From NCBI GenBank assembly GCA_030427705.1, contig JAUIBR010000021.1:1-64000 (forward strand): a DNA stretch of 64,000 nucleotides, in the 5' to 3' direction. Positions 8,601-19,600 of this stretch are shown one piece after another. The stretch comes from a bacterium (GTDB taxonomy: Bacteria > Myxococcota_A > Bradymonadia > Bradymonadales > Bradymonadaceae). Each line of letters begins with the position of its first letter. Positions within the stretch are counted from its first letter, which is position 1. Below the pieces are notes generated by a model. The model ran no database searches. It was not told the DNA's origin and saw only the letters and a list, made by a program, of their open reading frames with translations. Both the position numbers and the translations under genes were made by a program.

Positions 8601-9355
8601 AGTTCCCCGTAGTACACTTGAGTATCGTACTCAATCTGCACAAACCCATCCCGGTTGTGCTCGGCAAAGATCGCCTTTAGCCGCTCAATCACGGCGTCAT
8701 GCGCAGGGTGCCCAGGCGCGGGCGCGTAGGACGAACTGAGCAGTCGTCCCTTCAAGCCTTTGTAGTCAAAAACTTGCATATTTGGCGTCGAATAATGGTC
8801 GTACGCTCCGAAGTAAGCGCGGATGCCTTCAGACAGCGCAGCCCGGTCTTCCATCACTTCTTTGTAGCCAACACCACCTTCCAGAAGCAGCTCTTCGTAA
8901 GCATCCAGAAACGGTGTGCCGCCGCGACGGCGGTTGTTCCAGATAGCAGCCATGCGATGGGGCGCTTTGGTGATACGACGAAACTCTGGTGCGGCCTTGT
9001 CGTGTTCGAACCAGTGCAGCGCTTGCGCGACGACGACCAAGTCAACCGCGCCGTCTTCAAGCGAAATGTCTTCAGCCGGCGCATCCACCGCCCTAAAGTT
9101 CGGTGCATTAATCAACGCCTCGCTCGCCGCCCGCATCGCATCATTTGGTTCGATGCCGATGACGTCGTAGCCCCGCATGATCATTTGGTTGCTAAGAATG
9201 CCCGTGCCCGAGCCAACATCTGCGATGACAAAGCCGGGTTGCAGATAGCCGACGTGCTCAAGGTGGTCGAGCGCCTGCGGAGGATACGACGGGCGATACC
9301 GCACGTAGTTTTCGACGCGGTCCGAGAATCGTTGTGTTGGGGACAGTTTACTCAT
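8594..9355 (-). CDS. Class I SAM-dependent methyltransferase
   Basis: 253 aa. The N-terminal half is a type-11-like SAM methyltransferase fold. Motif I is VIADVGSGTGILS (about residues 43-55), followed by an acidic strand end (VIGIEPNDAM) and the post-motif VDLVVVAQALHWFEH. The substrate is unknown. AAGAGG just upstream supports the ATG. It starts 12 bp after pfaC ends on the same strand, so it is probably the last gene of the PUFA synthase operon. No methyl group is known in the products of such synthases, so a role in PUFA assembly is not implied. Confidence 0.92.
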   Translation of the reverse strand: MSKLSPTQRFSDRVENYVRYRPSYPPQALDHLEHVGYLQPGFVIADVGSGTGILSNQMIMRGYDVIGIEPNDAMRAASEALINAPNFRAVDAPAEDISLEDGAVDLVVVAQALHWFEHDKAAPEFRRITKAPHRMAAIWNNRRRGGTPFLDAYEELLLEGGVGYKEVMEDRAALSEGIRAYFGAYDHYSTPNMQVFDYKGLKGRLLSSSYAPAPGHPAHDAVIERLKAIFAEHNRDGFVQIEYDTQVYYGELG

Positions 9356-9367
9356 TGTCCTCTTACG

Positions 9368-12300
9368 CTACTTGCTACCTACCAATCGCTGCGCAAGCTT
9401 CTGCATCCACTCAGTTTCAGCAGGAGTCGCAGCGGTAACGTCCTCAATCGAAGACGCAGCCAGAAGGCTCTTCACACTATCAATCGGGTCAGCCTGCTCG
9501 GCGAGCACCTCGCGAAGCACGGCGTCTTCAGCGGTGATTCCGAACTTCTTGATGCTGGCCAAAACCAACTTCTCGAAGTCCTCGTCACCTGCAATCGCCT
9601 CTTCGACCGCGTTGTCAGGACCCAAGGCGTTGATACGCTCGATGACCAACTTCTTGCGACTTCCGTAGTCCATCTGTGCCAGCTCTTCAGGCAGCAGCGG
9701 CTTGCCGATGTAGATGTCTTGCTTGCCGAAGCCCAACGGGAACTCCAAGCGCGTCTCAAGCGACTCACTCGGCAATCCACCGACAAATCGAATCGGAACG
9801 ACCGGAGCATTGACGCCCATCGCCATATCGATGAACGCACCCGACATCTTTTCGACTGGCGTGCGTGCACTCAGCGAGCGCGTGCCTTCGACGTGAACCA
9901 TGACGCTTCGACCCGGTGCTGCCAGCTCTTTAATGATGGCAGGAAGTGACTCTTTATCATCGCGGTCAAAGAACGTGATGACCTGCGGGTCTTTGACGTC
10001 TGGATACTCGAAGCACAACTTAATCAGCGTGCCCAACCATGTGTGTCGATGCTCAGCTTTCGCGAGCGTGACAGTAGGAACCTGGCTCAAGCCAGAAGCG
10101 ACGATCGAGAACAACAACGACTCGACACCGACCTGGTGATTTCCGAGGTAGCAAAGGCTGCGACCTTTCACCGCTTCCCACGCAGCAGGGTCTTCGATGA
10201 TGACGCGATTTACGAAGCGTTCGATGAGACCGTAGTACAGATCTTCGACCGGCCAGCGACCGACGCCGAACCATTTGGTCCAGAACTCTCGCACCGGTGT
10301 GATGTCCAAGTGGCCTGCAGCGTCACCCTTCACAATTGCGGTATCACCATCGACGTTCTTGGCTAAATCAAAGCGCGTCAGCGGTAAAGCAGAAGGCAAT
10401 AAACCTGGGTGAACTTTATGGTATCGCGCCAAGTGCTCTTTCATCGCGATCGATGCAGGTTCGCGCGAACCGTAGACCGCGTTCACCGTTCCCGGCAACC
10501 AATCGACTCCGGCGATCTGCTCTTCCGTGACTTTCGTCTCGGCATCACTCGTGTCCGAAATTGATAAACCTTCGATAAATTTATGGTCTCGCAAAAACGC
10601 CGCGCGGTCTTCCGGATCAGCCGAACCAAGCGTTCCTTTTGGGAAGCACGCTTCGACCAATTCGAACTGACACCACACGCCCGTTTTATCAATCAGCTGC
10701 ACTTTGAAACGTGGGAAGTCCGGGGAACCAAGGAAGCCGTCAGGTCGGACTTCGCAGCGGACTTCACCCGTAAGCGGCGTCTCGCTAAAGAACTCCATCT
10801 TTGGAATCACGGCTGGGTACGCGACCTTTTCCGAATCGAACTGGTCACCCCATACCGACAGATTGTCATGCGGAATGCCGTGCGTCGCTCCGTCCAACAG
10901 AAGCGGGTTCAAACGTCCGGCAGGAACACTGTCACGAACTTGCAGAGTACTCGACGCACCTTCTGCCGTTCGAACAAGCGAAGTCACCACATGGAAATCA
11001 GGACCGTGGAAAATCTGGTCGCCTTCGTATGGAAGCGGCAGCTTGTCCCCTTCCAAGGCAGGCCATGCTTCTGGACGTTGGCCGTACATCGAGGTGAAGA
11101 CCTTCGCCGAAGCGACCTCGGTCTCTGCACCGTCGTCCTGAACCACCAACAGCTTCACGTCTTCGGCGTTACGTTCCGTACGCAGCGTGCGTGGTCCCTC
11201 AAACGTCAGCCAACCTTTGACGCGCACGTCACGAAGCTCAACGACAGGGTCAGCAATCGATGCGCCCTGCGCCAGCAGGTCGACCATATTCATCATCGGC
11301 AACGCCGGCAGCGTGTACGTCGGACAGTGGTCGTTCAGCCACGTGTCTTCGGCCGGGTCCAGCGTCTTCAGATTCAGGTCGCCATGCCCATCACTGACGA
11401 TGCGCATGCCCATATTGAACGCTTCATAGATACGCTTGCCGTCAACCCACAGCGACGCATTTCCAACTGCGTATGGAATGCCGTCGTCGTCCTTGCCGAC
11501 CTCGGTGATTTCCATGGTCGACTGGATGAGCTTGTTATGCGGGATGACCTGACCACGGTACTTCCACGTCATGGGATGCGCGTGGCTCAGCGTTTCAAAG
11601 CGTGCGTTCTCGATGCCTTCAGCCATGCCCGTTTCGAGCATGTAGAACTGAAGCAATTGGATCATCGCCTCGATACCAAGCGAGCCTGGCTGAACCGGGT
11701 CTTGGAAGAAGTGAGCCTTGAAGAACCACTCGCCAGGGTCAACGTCTTTGACCCCGCGCAGCGTTCCCAAGCCAGCTTCGCCGCCTTTTGGATCGAAGTA
11801 TTCGACGCGGTCGACCATCAACATCATCGGCTCGGCAAGCTTGGCCGAACCCGCGTTCCAATAGCCGTTAGGACGCTTCGTGAAGTCGATAACACCGTTC
11901 GTGGGCGCTTCCAAAAGTGCGCGTTGCTCGTCCGTGGTCGGCAGACCAATCTGGTTCTGCAACGCTTCTGCGGGGAAGAACCCAAAGACGGTATCCATGT
12001 CATAAACTGGCACACCATCGACCGAGCACTCGACGTCGAACGACACGATAATCATCGGGCCGGTCTTGCTGATATTGGTGCTCTTCACCTTCGTCAGCAG
12101 CGTTCCTGAACCCGGAATCAGGTCGACATGCAGCGTTCCTGTTCCGTCCAAGTTGCGGAAGAACAGCTCTTTGTTTTCGACCGTCAGCGCGCAACCCAGG
12201 TAGCTTGCCAACCAACCACAAGGTTGCAGCGCAGCTTCCAGCAACACCGCAAATGGCATCGCGCGGCAGCCGTTCTCGTCGAAGTACCATGCATCATCTG

Positions 12301-15300
12301 GAATGTCGTACTCGACGTCGACTTCCATGCCCTTCTCCATCGAGCCGATGATTCCCTTCGTGCGCGTCACGCGCGACAGGAAGTGGTACGGCGGATTTGG
12401 CAGGCGAGCGACGCGAAGCGGTGAGTCGAATGGGTCGTAGATGGAGCCGAAGGCTTCCGATGGACGACCGTTTGCGCAAGCCAACATCGAGCGATAGTCG
12501 AAGTCGTGGCCCATGCCGTCGTTCGCGACTTCTTTGGTCTCTTCGTAGCCTTCCAAGAGCTTGTCGCCCTCGTCCAACGGCCAGCCCGGCGTCAGTTTCA
12601 GAGCAACGCGGCGAGCGTGGAAAGCCTTCAGGCCGTCGACGATGCAAAGCAGGTCGGCGTACAACGTTGGTTCTGGCCCGTCCCAGACTTCCTCGACAAA
12701 TACTTCGTACGTCAGGATGTTCGATTCTGGCGTGACCTGGCCGCGGCAGTTCAGCTGGAACGGAATGCCTTCGACCGGCTGGAACGTCCAACCATCGCGC
12801 TCCATCGTGTAGCCCAAGCTGCCCAGGTAGAACGACATCAGCTGCAAGCAGCCTTCGAACATCAGCGTGCCCGGCATGCATGGGTCGTTCTTGAAGTGGC
12901 CGTCAAAGAACCAGTGGTCTGGCGTAATCTTCACGGTCGACTTCAGGTAACCACGGCCCCATGGACCGCCGTTGACGTCGTAGTCGGTGATATGCTCGTG
13001 GAAGAGCATGTTTCCGTTCTGGATGCGTGGCGTGCGCGTGTGCGTCTTCGCCCAGAAGAAGTCTTCGCCAAAGCAATCCCATGGACGACCGTCGGCAAAC
13101 GCCTCGATCTCGGTCTTGCTGAACTCGCTCTTCTGGCACTCGATAAACGGCGCATCCAAGCGAGGGTTTTCGACAATCTCTTGCTGCTCGGGCCACCACA
13201 GGCAGCCATCCGAATCCGCGAGCTCTTCGTCTGTGAAGAAGCCAGCCTGACCCTTACGGACAGCCAGTCGAACCTGGTCATCCACGCGGCAATCGTAGTG
13301 GAAGAACATTAGACGCGTCCCACCAGTCTTGGCGTGACCGTCGAGGTGAATCTGATACTTGAGCGTTTCGCCCGGCGTCGGCAATCCGCCGTAGTACGTC
13401 AGCTCACAACCCAGCAGGCGATAGCAACGCTCGCTACGGTTCGTGAAGTCGACACCCAGGTACGAGATCAGCATCAGGTCAGCCTGACCTGATTCGATCA
13501 TGATGCCCGCAGGCATGTAGCCCTGGTGCATGAACCAGCGGTCGGCTTCAACGTCGGATTCGGTCCAGATGATACCGGTTCCCATCGAGCCCGGCTCGGC
13601 ATCCAATCCCGTTACGCGGTCGGCCAAGAGCAACGGTGCTTCCGGCATACGAACCTGACGGAAGTAGTCGTCCTGAACCTTGAACATCTCGCCGTAAATC
13701 TCGCTGATCTTTCCGGACGCGTGGATTTCGAGCTGTTCGAAGTTGAACGTAGGACCGGTAGGTTCGAGGACCTCCAGCGGTGCGCTGCTTAGGCCGGGGC
13801 TCACCTTGGGCTTTGCTGGCTTGCTCGGTTCTTGGTTCTTGGTCTTTGGTTCTTGGTTCTTGACCGGGGTGGGTGCAGGCTTTTTCGGTTCTTGGTTCTT
13901 GGTCGTTGGTTCTTGGTTCTTGATTTGCGGTGGTGCCGGTTGTGTCGGCACTTTCGGAGTTGTCACAGAGCTTCTGGCCTCTAGCCCCCTAGCCTCGAGC
14001 CCCCTAGCCTCGAGCCCCCTAGCCACGAGTCCCCCAGCCTCTAGCCCATGTGCACCACCGTTAGCCAATAGATCCATAGCGCTGCGTTGGACATCCATGA
14101 ATCGCTCGTACATCGCCGTCTGCTGGATCAAGTACTGGTTCTGCAGGTCTGCGATTTCCGTCAGCGTTTGATGGACCGCGGCAAGCCGTGGGTCGTTGTA
14201 CTGCTGTGGTGCGGCCGCAACTGGCGCAGCGGCAACCATCGGCGCAGCTGCCACAACAGGAGCTGCGGCGGCTTGAGCCATCGCAGGTGCAGGCGGAAGG
14301 ACTTCTGGAGCAGGCGGAACCGTGCCAACTGGCGGCAGAGTTGGTGCCGCAGGCATCGTCGTATCTGAATTCATGGGCTTCACTTCGGACGGCGTCGACA
14401 ACGCGGCGCCGATGGGTTTGGCCAAGGTTGGCATCGGTAGAGCAAGGTTCATGGGTGGCTTATGCGCATCGAAATCGAGCGCTGGGCCATTCGATTGTGG
14501 AGTCGGTGGCTCGGTGACTTTCGTCGACACGAAACCGGGGATGGCGCCCCGCCCGCCCGCAAAGGTCGAGACGACAAGGTCGCGCAGCTCGCCAGCCGCG
14601 AACGACTGACCAAGCACTCCGTCAAGGTTTGGACCGTCGGCATTTCCACGCTCGATAGTCGCATAGATGGTGTCGCCGGCGGCTTGTGCGTCCTCGAAAC
14701 GCTTCAGCACAAATGCCACGGCTGCATCGCCAGGGTTGGCCCCGTTCAACGCTGCAACATGTACATCTGCACAGCTGAGGTCCACGCCGCAGACCAGCGC
14801 TGCATTCAGCTCGCCAGTTTCAAGCGCGCGCATCGCAAGGTGCAACGCGGTCGAGCCCGAGCGCGTTCCTTCCGAAACGCTGATGGACGCGCCACCAAAA
14901 TCAAATTGGCTGTTCAGGCGGTTGGCCGGGATATTCGGCATCGTGCCCACAACGCCCGCAGGCGTCAGCGTGGCGACGATGGAATCCGACATTTCGTCCA
15001 CGGACTGACCCAACGACTCGGGGTCCAAGCCGCGCTTTCGAAGCTGCGCCTTCAAACGCCAGCGGGCGCCGTAGCGGCAGACTTCGATGTCTGGCTCCAT
15101 GGCCATGAACACGCCAGCATTAACATTGTCGATTTCTGACACCATTCCAACAGCCTGCCGGGCCGCCGTCAGGACCGCCAACTGCTGCGGAATCGTCTCG
15201 CCAAGGTCATTCGGCGGGAACTTCAGTTCTTTCAATTCAACCGCGACCGAATTCATCATCGGTGACACCGGCTGGCCCGAGTTCAACGTTTGAATCAGCT

Positions 15301-16675
15301 CAGGAATCGACCCCGCATCACCAATCAACCCGCTAACACCAACAATCGCGCATTTCGCAGCTGAACGTTGCGAACTCACGACTGGCAGCTCGACGTCTTC
15401 GCTGACCACCAGGTGCGCGTTATTTCCACCAAAACCGAACGCCGACACGCCGGCAATCTTGGGTCCGTTGGATGTCCAAGGCTCGGCAGCGTCCAACGTT
15501 CGAAACGGTACGTCTTTCAGAGCCGGATTCGGGTCTTTGAGCGCGTGCAGCGTCGGTGGTCGCTGACCGTGACGCATGGCTTCCAGAACCTTGATGAGAC
15601 CTGCAACACCAGCAGCCGTAATCAGGTGGCCCATATTCGATTTCAATGAACCGATTGGGACCTCATCGACGCCCGCATACACGCTGGCCGTCGACTTCAA
15701 TTCCGCGGCGTCACCAACCGACGTCCCCGTGGCGTGACACTCAAGCAACGATACTTGCGATGGGCTCACACCCGATACGTCATAGGCCTGCTGAATCGCG
15801 CGGGCCTGACCGTCTTCGGACGGCGCAAGGAATCCGCGTCCGCGGCCGTCGTTCGACAAGCCGACGCCACGGATGATTCCGTGAACTTTGTCACCATCTC
15901 GTCGAGCATCGCTCAAACGCTTCAGCGCCACAAAGCCTGCACCTTCTGCAGGGACAAGCCCATCTGCGCCGGCGTGGAATGGACGGCTCTGCCCCGACTT
16001 GCTCATCGCTTTCAGAGCGGTGAACCCGACGTGGATAAAGAGGTCGTCCGAGCGATTGACCGCTCCCGCCAACGCCACATCGACCGAGCCGTCGTGCAGC
16101 TGGTCGCAGGCAAGCTTGATGGCATAGAGCGAGCTCGCGCATGCCGTGTCCAAGCAATAGGACGACGACAAGTTCAGCGCGCGCTGCAGTGTTTCTGCGC
16201 TGTTCGCGCTCATGAACCGATTTCGTGGGTCCGAGGTTTGACCGCCAAACCACACGCCTTCGGCGAATTCTGTCATCTTTTCAGATGGGAAACCCAAGTT
16301 GCCGTAGACCGCGCTTGTGCGAGCTGGCGCTTGGTCGTAGCCGGCGTCGCGCAATGCTTCGCGAGCGCAGTGGGCAGCCCACAACATGCCCTCGTCCAAG
16401 CCATTGAACTCATCAGCAGCAATCGCAAACCCTTCTGGATTCCAGACGGTTTCGAAGCCACGCACGTACCCGCCACGGTTCGACCAACTCTTGTTCGAGG
16501 GGTCGTCGTTCGGAGAGCAGAGCACGTCTTCATCAGGTGCTCGCCACCGTCCTTCAGGCGTGGTCGACACAAGGTCTCGCCCTTCAACGACGGCGTTCCA
16601 AAGCTGCTCCGGGTTCAGGGCCCCCGGAAGAACGCACGAGCGCCCTACGATTGCTATCGGCTCAAATGAGGTCAT
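9368..16675 (-). CDS. pfaC: PUFA synthase subunit PfaC/Pfa3 (KS-CLF-DHs-AGPAT)
   Basis: 2435-aa multidomain enzyme of the anaerobic, polyketide-type PUFA pathway. Domains in order: ketosynthase 1-430, with catalytic Cys179 (DTACASS), His314 (ECHATGT) and His350 (NMGH); chain-length factor about 440-720, with no Cys in the matching place (VSEGTRSGST); linker 720-990 rich in Ala/Pro and heptamer-encoded repeats; several hot-dog segments 990-1770, including FabA-type dehydratases (GHFKNDPCMPG with His1260, and AHFFQDPVQPG with His1655); a PS-DH-like segment 1790-2015; and an AGPAT-type acyltransferase 2125-2360 (NH at 2179-2180, EGTR at 2263-2266). The C-terminal acyltransferase marks the myxobacterial type. 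No GHSxG acyltransferase is present between CLF and DH. It is 11 bp downstream of pfaA in one operon. Confidence 0.96.
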   Translation of the reverse strand: MTSFEPIAIVGRSCVLPGALNPEQLWNAVVEGRDLVSTTPEGRWRAPDEDVLCSPNDDPSNKSWSNRGGYVRGFETVWNPEGFAIAADEFNGLDEGMLWAAHCAREALRDAGYDQAPARTSAVYGNLGFPSEKMTEFAEGVWFGGQTSDPRNRFMSANSAETLQRALNLSSSYCLDTACASSLYAIKLACDQLHDGSVDVALAGAVNRSDDLFIHVGFTALKAMSKSGQSRPFHAGADGLVPAEGAGFVALKRLSDARRDGDKVHGIIRGVGLSNDGRGRGFLAPSEDGQARAIQQAYDVSGVSPSQVSLLECHATGTSVGDAAELKSTASVYAGVDEVPIGSLKSNMGHLITAAGVAGLIKVLEAMRHGQRPPTLHALKDPNPALKDVPFRTLDAAEPWTSNGPKIAGVSAFGFGGNNAHLVVSEDVELPVVSSQRSAAKCAIVGVSGLIGDAGSIPELIQTLNSGQPVSPMMNSVAVELKELKFPPNDLGETIPQQLAVLTAARQAVGMVSEIDNVNAGVFMAMEPDIEVCRYGARWRLKAQLRKRGLDPESLGQSVDEMSDSIVATLTPAGVVGTMPNIPANRLNSQFDFGGASISVSEGTRSGSTALHLAMRALETGELNAALVCGVDLSCADVHVAALNGANPGDAAVAFVLKRFEDAQAAGDTIYATIERGNADGPNLDGVLGQSFAAGELRDLVVSTFAGGRGAIPGFVSTKVTEPPTPQSNGPALDFDAHKPPMNLALPMPTLAKPIGAALSTPSEVKPMNSDTTMPAAPTLPPVGTVPPAPEVLPPAPAMAQAAAAPVVAAAPMVAAAPVAAAPQQYNDPRLAAVHQTLTEIADLQNQYLIQQTAMYERFMDVQRSAMDLLANGGAHGLEAGGLVARGLEARGLEARGLEARSSVTTPKVPTQPAPPQIKNQEPTTKNQEPKKPAPTPVKNQEPKTKNQEPSKPAKPKVSPGLSSAPLEVLEPTGPTFNFEQLEIHASGKISEIYGEMFKVQDDYFRQVRMPEAPLLLADRVTGLDAEPGSMGTGIIWTESDVEADRWFMHQGYMPAGIMIESGQADLMLISYLGVDFTNRSERCYRLLGCELTYYGGLPTPGETLKYQIHLDGHAKTGGTRLMFFHYDCRVDDQVRLAVRKGQAGFFTDEELADSDGCLWWPEQQEIVENPRLDAPFIECQKSEFSKTEIEAFADGRPWDCFGEDFFWAKTHTRTPRIQNGNMLFHEHITDYDVNGGPWGRGYLKSTVKITPDHWFFDGHFKNDPCMPGTLMFEGCLQLMSFYLGSLGYTMERDGWTFQPVEGIPFQLNCRGQVTPESNILTYEVFVEEVWDGPEPTLYADLLCIVDGLKAFHARRVALKLTPGWPLDEGDKLLEGYEETKEVANDGMGHDFDYRSMLACANGRPSEAFGSIYDPFDSPLRVARLPNPPYHFLSRVTRTKGIIGSMEKGMEVDVEYDIPDDAWYFDENGCRAMPFAVLLEAALQPCGWLASYLGCALTVENKELFFRNLDGTGTLHVDLIPGSGTLLTKVKSTNISKTGPMIIVSFDVECSVDGVPVYDMDTVFGFFPAEALQNQIGLPTTDEQRALLEAPTNGVIDFTKRPNGYWNAGSAKLAEPMMLMVDRVEYFDPKGGEAGLGTLRGVKDVDPGEWFFKAHFFQDPVQPGSLGIEAMIQLLQFYMLETGMAEGIENARFETLSHAHPMTWKYRGQVIPHNKLIQSTMEITEVGKDDDGIPYAVGNASLWVDGKRIYEAFNMGMRIVSDGHGDLNLKTLDPAEDTWLNDHCPTYTLPALPMMNMVDLLAQGASIADPVVELRDVRVKGWLTFEGPRTLRTERNAEDVKLLVVQDDGAETEVASAKVFTSMYGQRPEAWPALEGDKLPLPYEGDQIFHGPDFHVVTSLVRTAEGASSTLQVRDSVPAGRLNPLLLDGATHGIPHDNLSVWGDQFDSEKVAYPAVIPKMEFFSETPLTGEVRCEVRPDGFLGSPDFPRFKVQLIDKTGVWCQFELVEACFPKGTLGSADPEDRAAFLRDHKFIEGLSISDTSDAETKVTEEQIAGVDWLPGTVNAVYGSREPASIAMKEHLARYHKVHPGLLPSALPLTRFDLAKNVDGDTAIVKGDAAGHLDITPVREFWTKWFGVGRWPVEDLYYGLIERFVNRVIIEDPAAWEAVKGRSLCYLGNHQVGVESLLFSIVASGLSQVPTVTLAKAEHRHTWLGTLIKLCFEYPDVKDPQVITFFDRDDKESLPAIIKELAAPGRSVMVHVEGTRSLSARTPVEKMSGAFIDMAMGVNAPVVPIRFVGGLPSESLETRLEFPLGFGKQDIYIGKPLLPEELAQMDYGSRKKLVIERINALGPDNAVEEAIAGDEDFEKLVLASIKKFGITAEDAVLREVLAEQADPIDSVKSLLAASSIEDVTAATPAETEWMQKLAQRLVGSK
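13826..13921. repeat. TTGGNNN heptamer tracts inside pfaC
   Basis: Two almost identical ~36-bp tracts 60 bp apart, built of TTGGTTC/TTGGTCT/TTGGTCG units. In pfaC they encode KNQEPTTKNQEP and KNQEPKTKNQEP at residues about 919-950. Confidence 0.92.
13977..14047. repeat. CTAGCCC/CTCGAGC 15-bp repeat inside pfaC
   Basis: Alternating 7- and 8-bp units give a 15-bp period. In pfaC this encodes the repeated pentapeptide GLEAR at residues about 877-901. Confidence 0.9.
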
Positions 16676-16686
16676 GTCGGTCTGCC

Positions 16687-19600
16687 TTACGAGCGCTTAA
16701 CGTCGGGACGAAGGATGAGTTCAACCTTCTTCATCTCGGCGATGCGGTGTCCGTCAGTGGTCTCGAAGATGACGTCGGCGGTTGCGCCGGATTTGCCCGC
16801 TGGCTGGCACTGAGCCACGCATCGGACTTCACCGTCGTTTGGCAAATCACTGCCAACCCAGAACTCACCGATTGCCATTGGAAGCGCTGCGCCGCCAAGG
16901 TTCTCGCGAGCCCACAAGAGCAACATCTGAAGGCCGCCGTCGAAGGCTGCCACGTCGGTTGCCCATGGCTCCCAGCTCCAGGACGCTTCTTTCACGCCTT
17001 TGAGGTCGCCCGAGATTCCGTCCGCGCCCACGCCATCAAGCTGCTTGATGACCTGGAAGTCGTTGGTGTGGAAGAGCACGTCGCCGTAGACCACGCGGTC
17101 GTCCCACTGACCCAAGCTTGGCGAAACTTCAACGTGTCGTTGCGTTCCGCGTGCTGGAGCCATCTCGGCCTTCGCCTTGTAGTAGAACGTGCCATCGGCG
17201 CCTTTCAGCTCGAGCGCCAGCGAAAGCTCGCTACCGTTCTGAATCGGCTGCGCCGTCAAAAGGAAGCGGTCGCCCTTGCCGTTGAAGTCGTTCAACTTGA
17301 TGCCCTTCAGAACCTTCAAGTCTTTGACCGCAGCCAGCTTGAGTTGCGGTGCATATGCACGTGCGAGCCGGCTGAACCACTCGAGCACCAGTACGACCGG
17401 AACGACGATGCCGTCGCCAATCGTGTGGCCTTCAAGGTAGCCGTGCGACTTGCTGTTCACGTTAACTTCCAACGTCAGCTTGGCTTCGGTTCCGCCCATC
17501 AACGCGGCTGCTTGAGGCTCACCACCCAAGACCAACTCGACGTCGCCGTCTGTGCTGTTGATCTCGTCGACGAACATCTTCGCGCCGGTCTTCAATGGAA
17601 TCATTGGAACGCCCAATGCTGCGAAGTGACGCTTGAGCTCAGGGCTGACCATTCCGCCTTCCCATGGGCCCCATCCTAGTGACTTCACCAGGATGTTGCG
17701 CTCGCGGCCAATCGCCCACGCCGTCTTGTTCAAGACTTCGTTGGCCATCGCGTAGTTTGCCTGACCGTTGTTTCCGGTACGGGCCGCAACGCTCGAGAAG
17801 TTGCAGATGAACTTCAGCGGGTCGTTTGCCGTCGCCGTCAACAGCGCGCGAAGACCGTCAATCTTGGTATTGAACACGAAGTCGAAGTCGTCTTGCGTCA
17901 TGTCCGCGATGAACTTGTCAGCCAGAACGCCTGCGCCGTGAACGAAACCGGTAATCGGTCCCCATTGCGTGCGCACGCCTTCCAACGCGGCCGACATGCC
18001 TTCCGCATCCGTGACACTAACCGACACATATTGCGCGTCACCGCCGGCGGCTTTGACGGCTGCGATGGTCTCGCGAATCTCGCGTCCAGCCAGGATTTTC
18101 TTCGCCTGACGTTGCAGGTCCTTGGGCGTCACTTTTTCGCCAGCAGCTTGTGCCAGCTTCAAGAGCGCACCTTTCAAGTCCGCATCAGTCGTGGCGTTCT
18201 CAAGCCCCGCAGGCTCTTCAGCCAGCGGTGTACGTCCCAACAAAATAAACTTAGATTTACTGGTACCAGCCAACTCAATAACGCAGGCCGCAGTGACTCC
18301 GCGAGCCCCGCCGGAGACGACAATCACGTCATCCGAGCCCAGCAGCGCATCGCCAGTCGTGACCTCTTTCGCAATCGAATGAGGTACAAGTCGCTGACCG
18401 TCAGCGGTCAATCCAACTTCGATTTCACCGCCGCCCTGCAACAGTTCGTTGGCGAGCGCGATAGCGACCGTTGCCGCGTCGCGGTCTCCAGTTTCGATGT
18501 CAATCGCCTTCAACGAAGCGTTGGTCCACTCGAGGTTTGCCGACTTGGTCAGGCCGCTAAGCCCAGACAAGTAAGCGCGCGTGGAATCGAACTCCGTCGT
18601 TCCGAATGCTCCGCCGGTATCTTGGACCGTCACGAAGAGACCACCGTCGGCGGTAAACTTCGCGGCAATCTTACTAGCGATACCGAACGCCTCGGAGTTG
18701 ATGGCAATCGCTTCGTCGACGTTCTTCACGTCGGCGAGTCCACCAAGGTAGATGACGGCGTCAGATTTCGAGCTGACCGCGACGGCAACGCGTGCGGACA
18801 AGCCACGGAACTTCAGTTCGTTCGCAAGCGCATCACCCAACTTCGCAGGTCCGCCGACAATCAGAACTTCCTTTGCGTCCCAAAGACCGGGTTGTGCGAG
18901 CCCTGCTGCTGGTGTGTTCACCAGTTCCAGGCTGAAGCGGCCGAGGTCAGCCGTGACGACGGCTGGTTCTTGGTTATTGGTCGTTGGTTCTTGGTTCTTG
19001 GTTTGTGCTGCTGGCGCAACCGGTTCTTGGTTTTTGGTTCTTGGTTCTTGGTTTGTCTGTGCTGCTGGCGCCTGCGCACCCGGCAACATGCTCTCAAGGT
19101 AACCAACAATCTCGCCGAGCGTTTTCATTGCGCCCATGGCGTTGGCATCAACCTCTGGGAGGCCCGGTGCTTGCTCCTGAACAGCGCTCAGGATTTCGAC
19201 GCGCTTGATGCTGTCGATACCCAAGTCGCCTTCCAGATCCATGTCATTTTCTAACATGTCTGCTGGGTAACCCGTCTTTTCAGCAACGACTTCGAGCATA
19301 ATCCCGTGCACGTCCACCGAAGGTGCGGCTGGCGAGCTGGAAGCTGAAGGCTGAACGCTGGTAGCTGCTGCCGGTGCTCCACCTGACGGAAGCATCGACT
19401 CCAAGTAAGCAACGATTTCGCCGAGCGTTTTCATTGCGCCCATGGCATTTGCGTCAACTTCGGGAAGTCCCGGTGCCTGTTCTTGAACTGCGCTCAGAAT
19501 CTCAACACGCTTAATTGAGTCAATTCCGAGGTCGCCTTCCAGATCCATCTCATTTTCGAGCATGTCGGCTGGGTAACCCGTCTTCTCAGCCACAACCGCA

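Noticed and set aside
10583-12109. 508-codon plus-strand frame opposite pfaC
   Set aside because: Basic, His/Arg-rich shadow of the pfaC codon pattern; pfaC has clear domains throughout.
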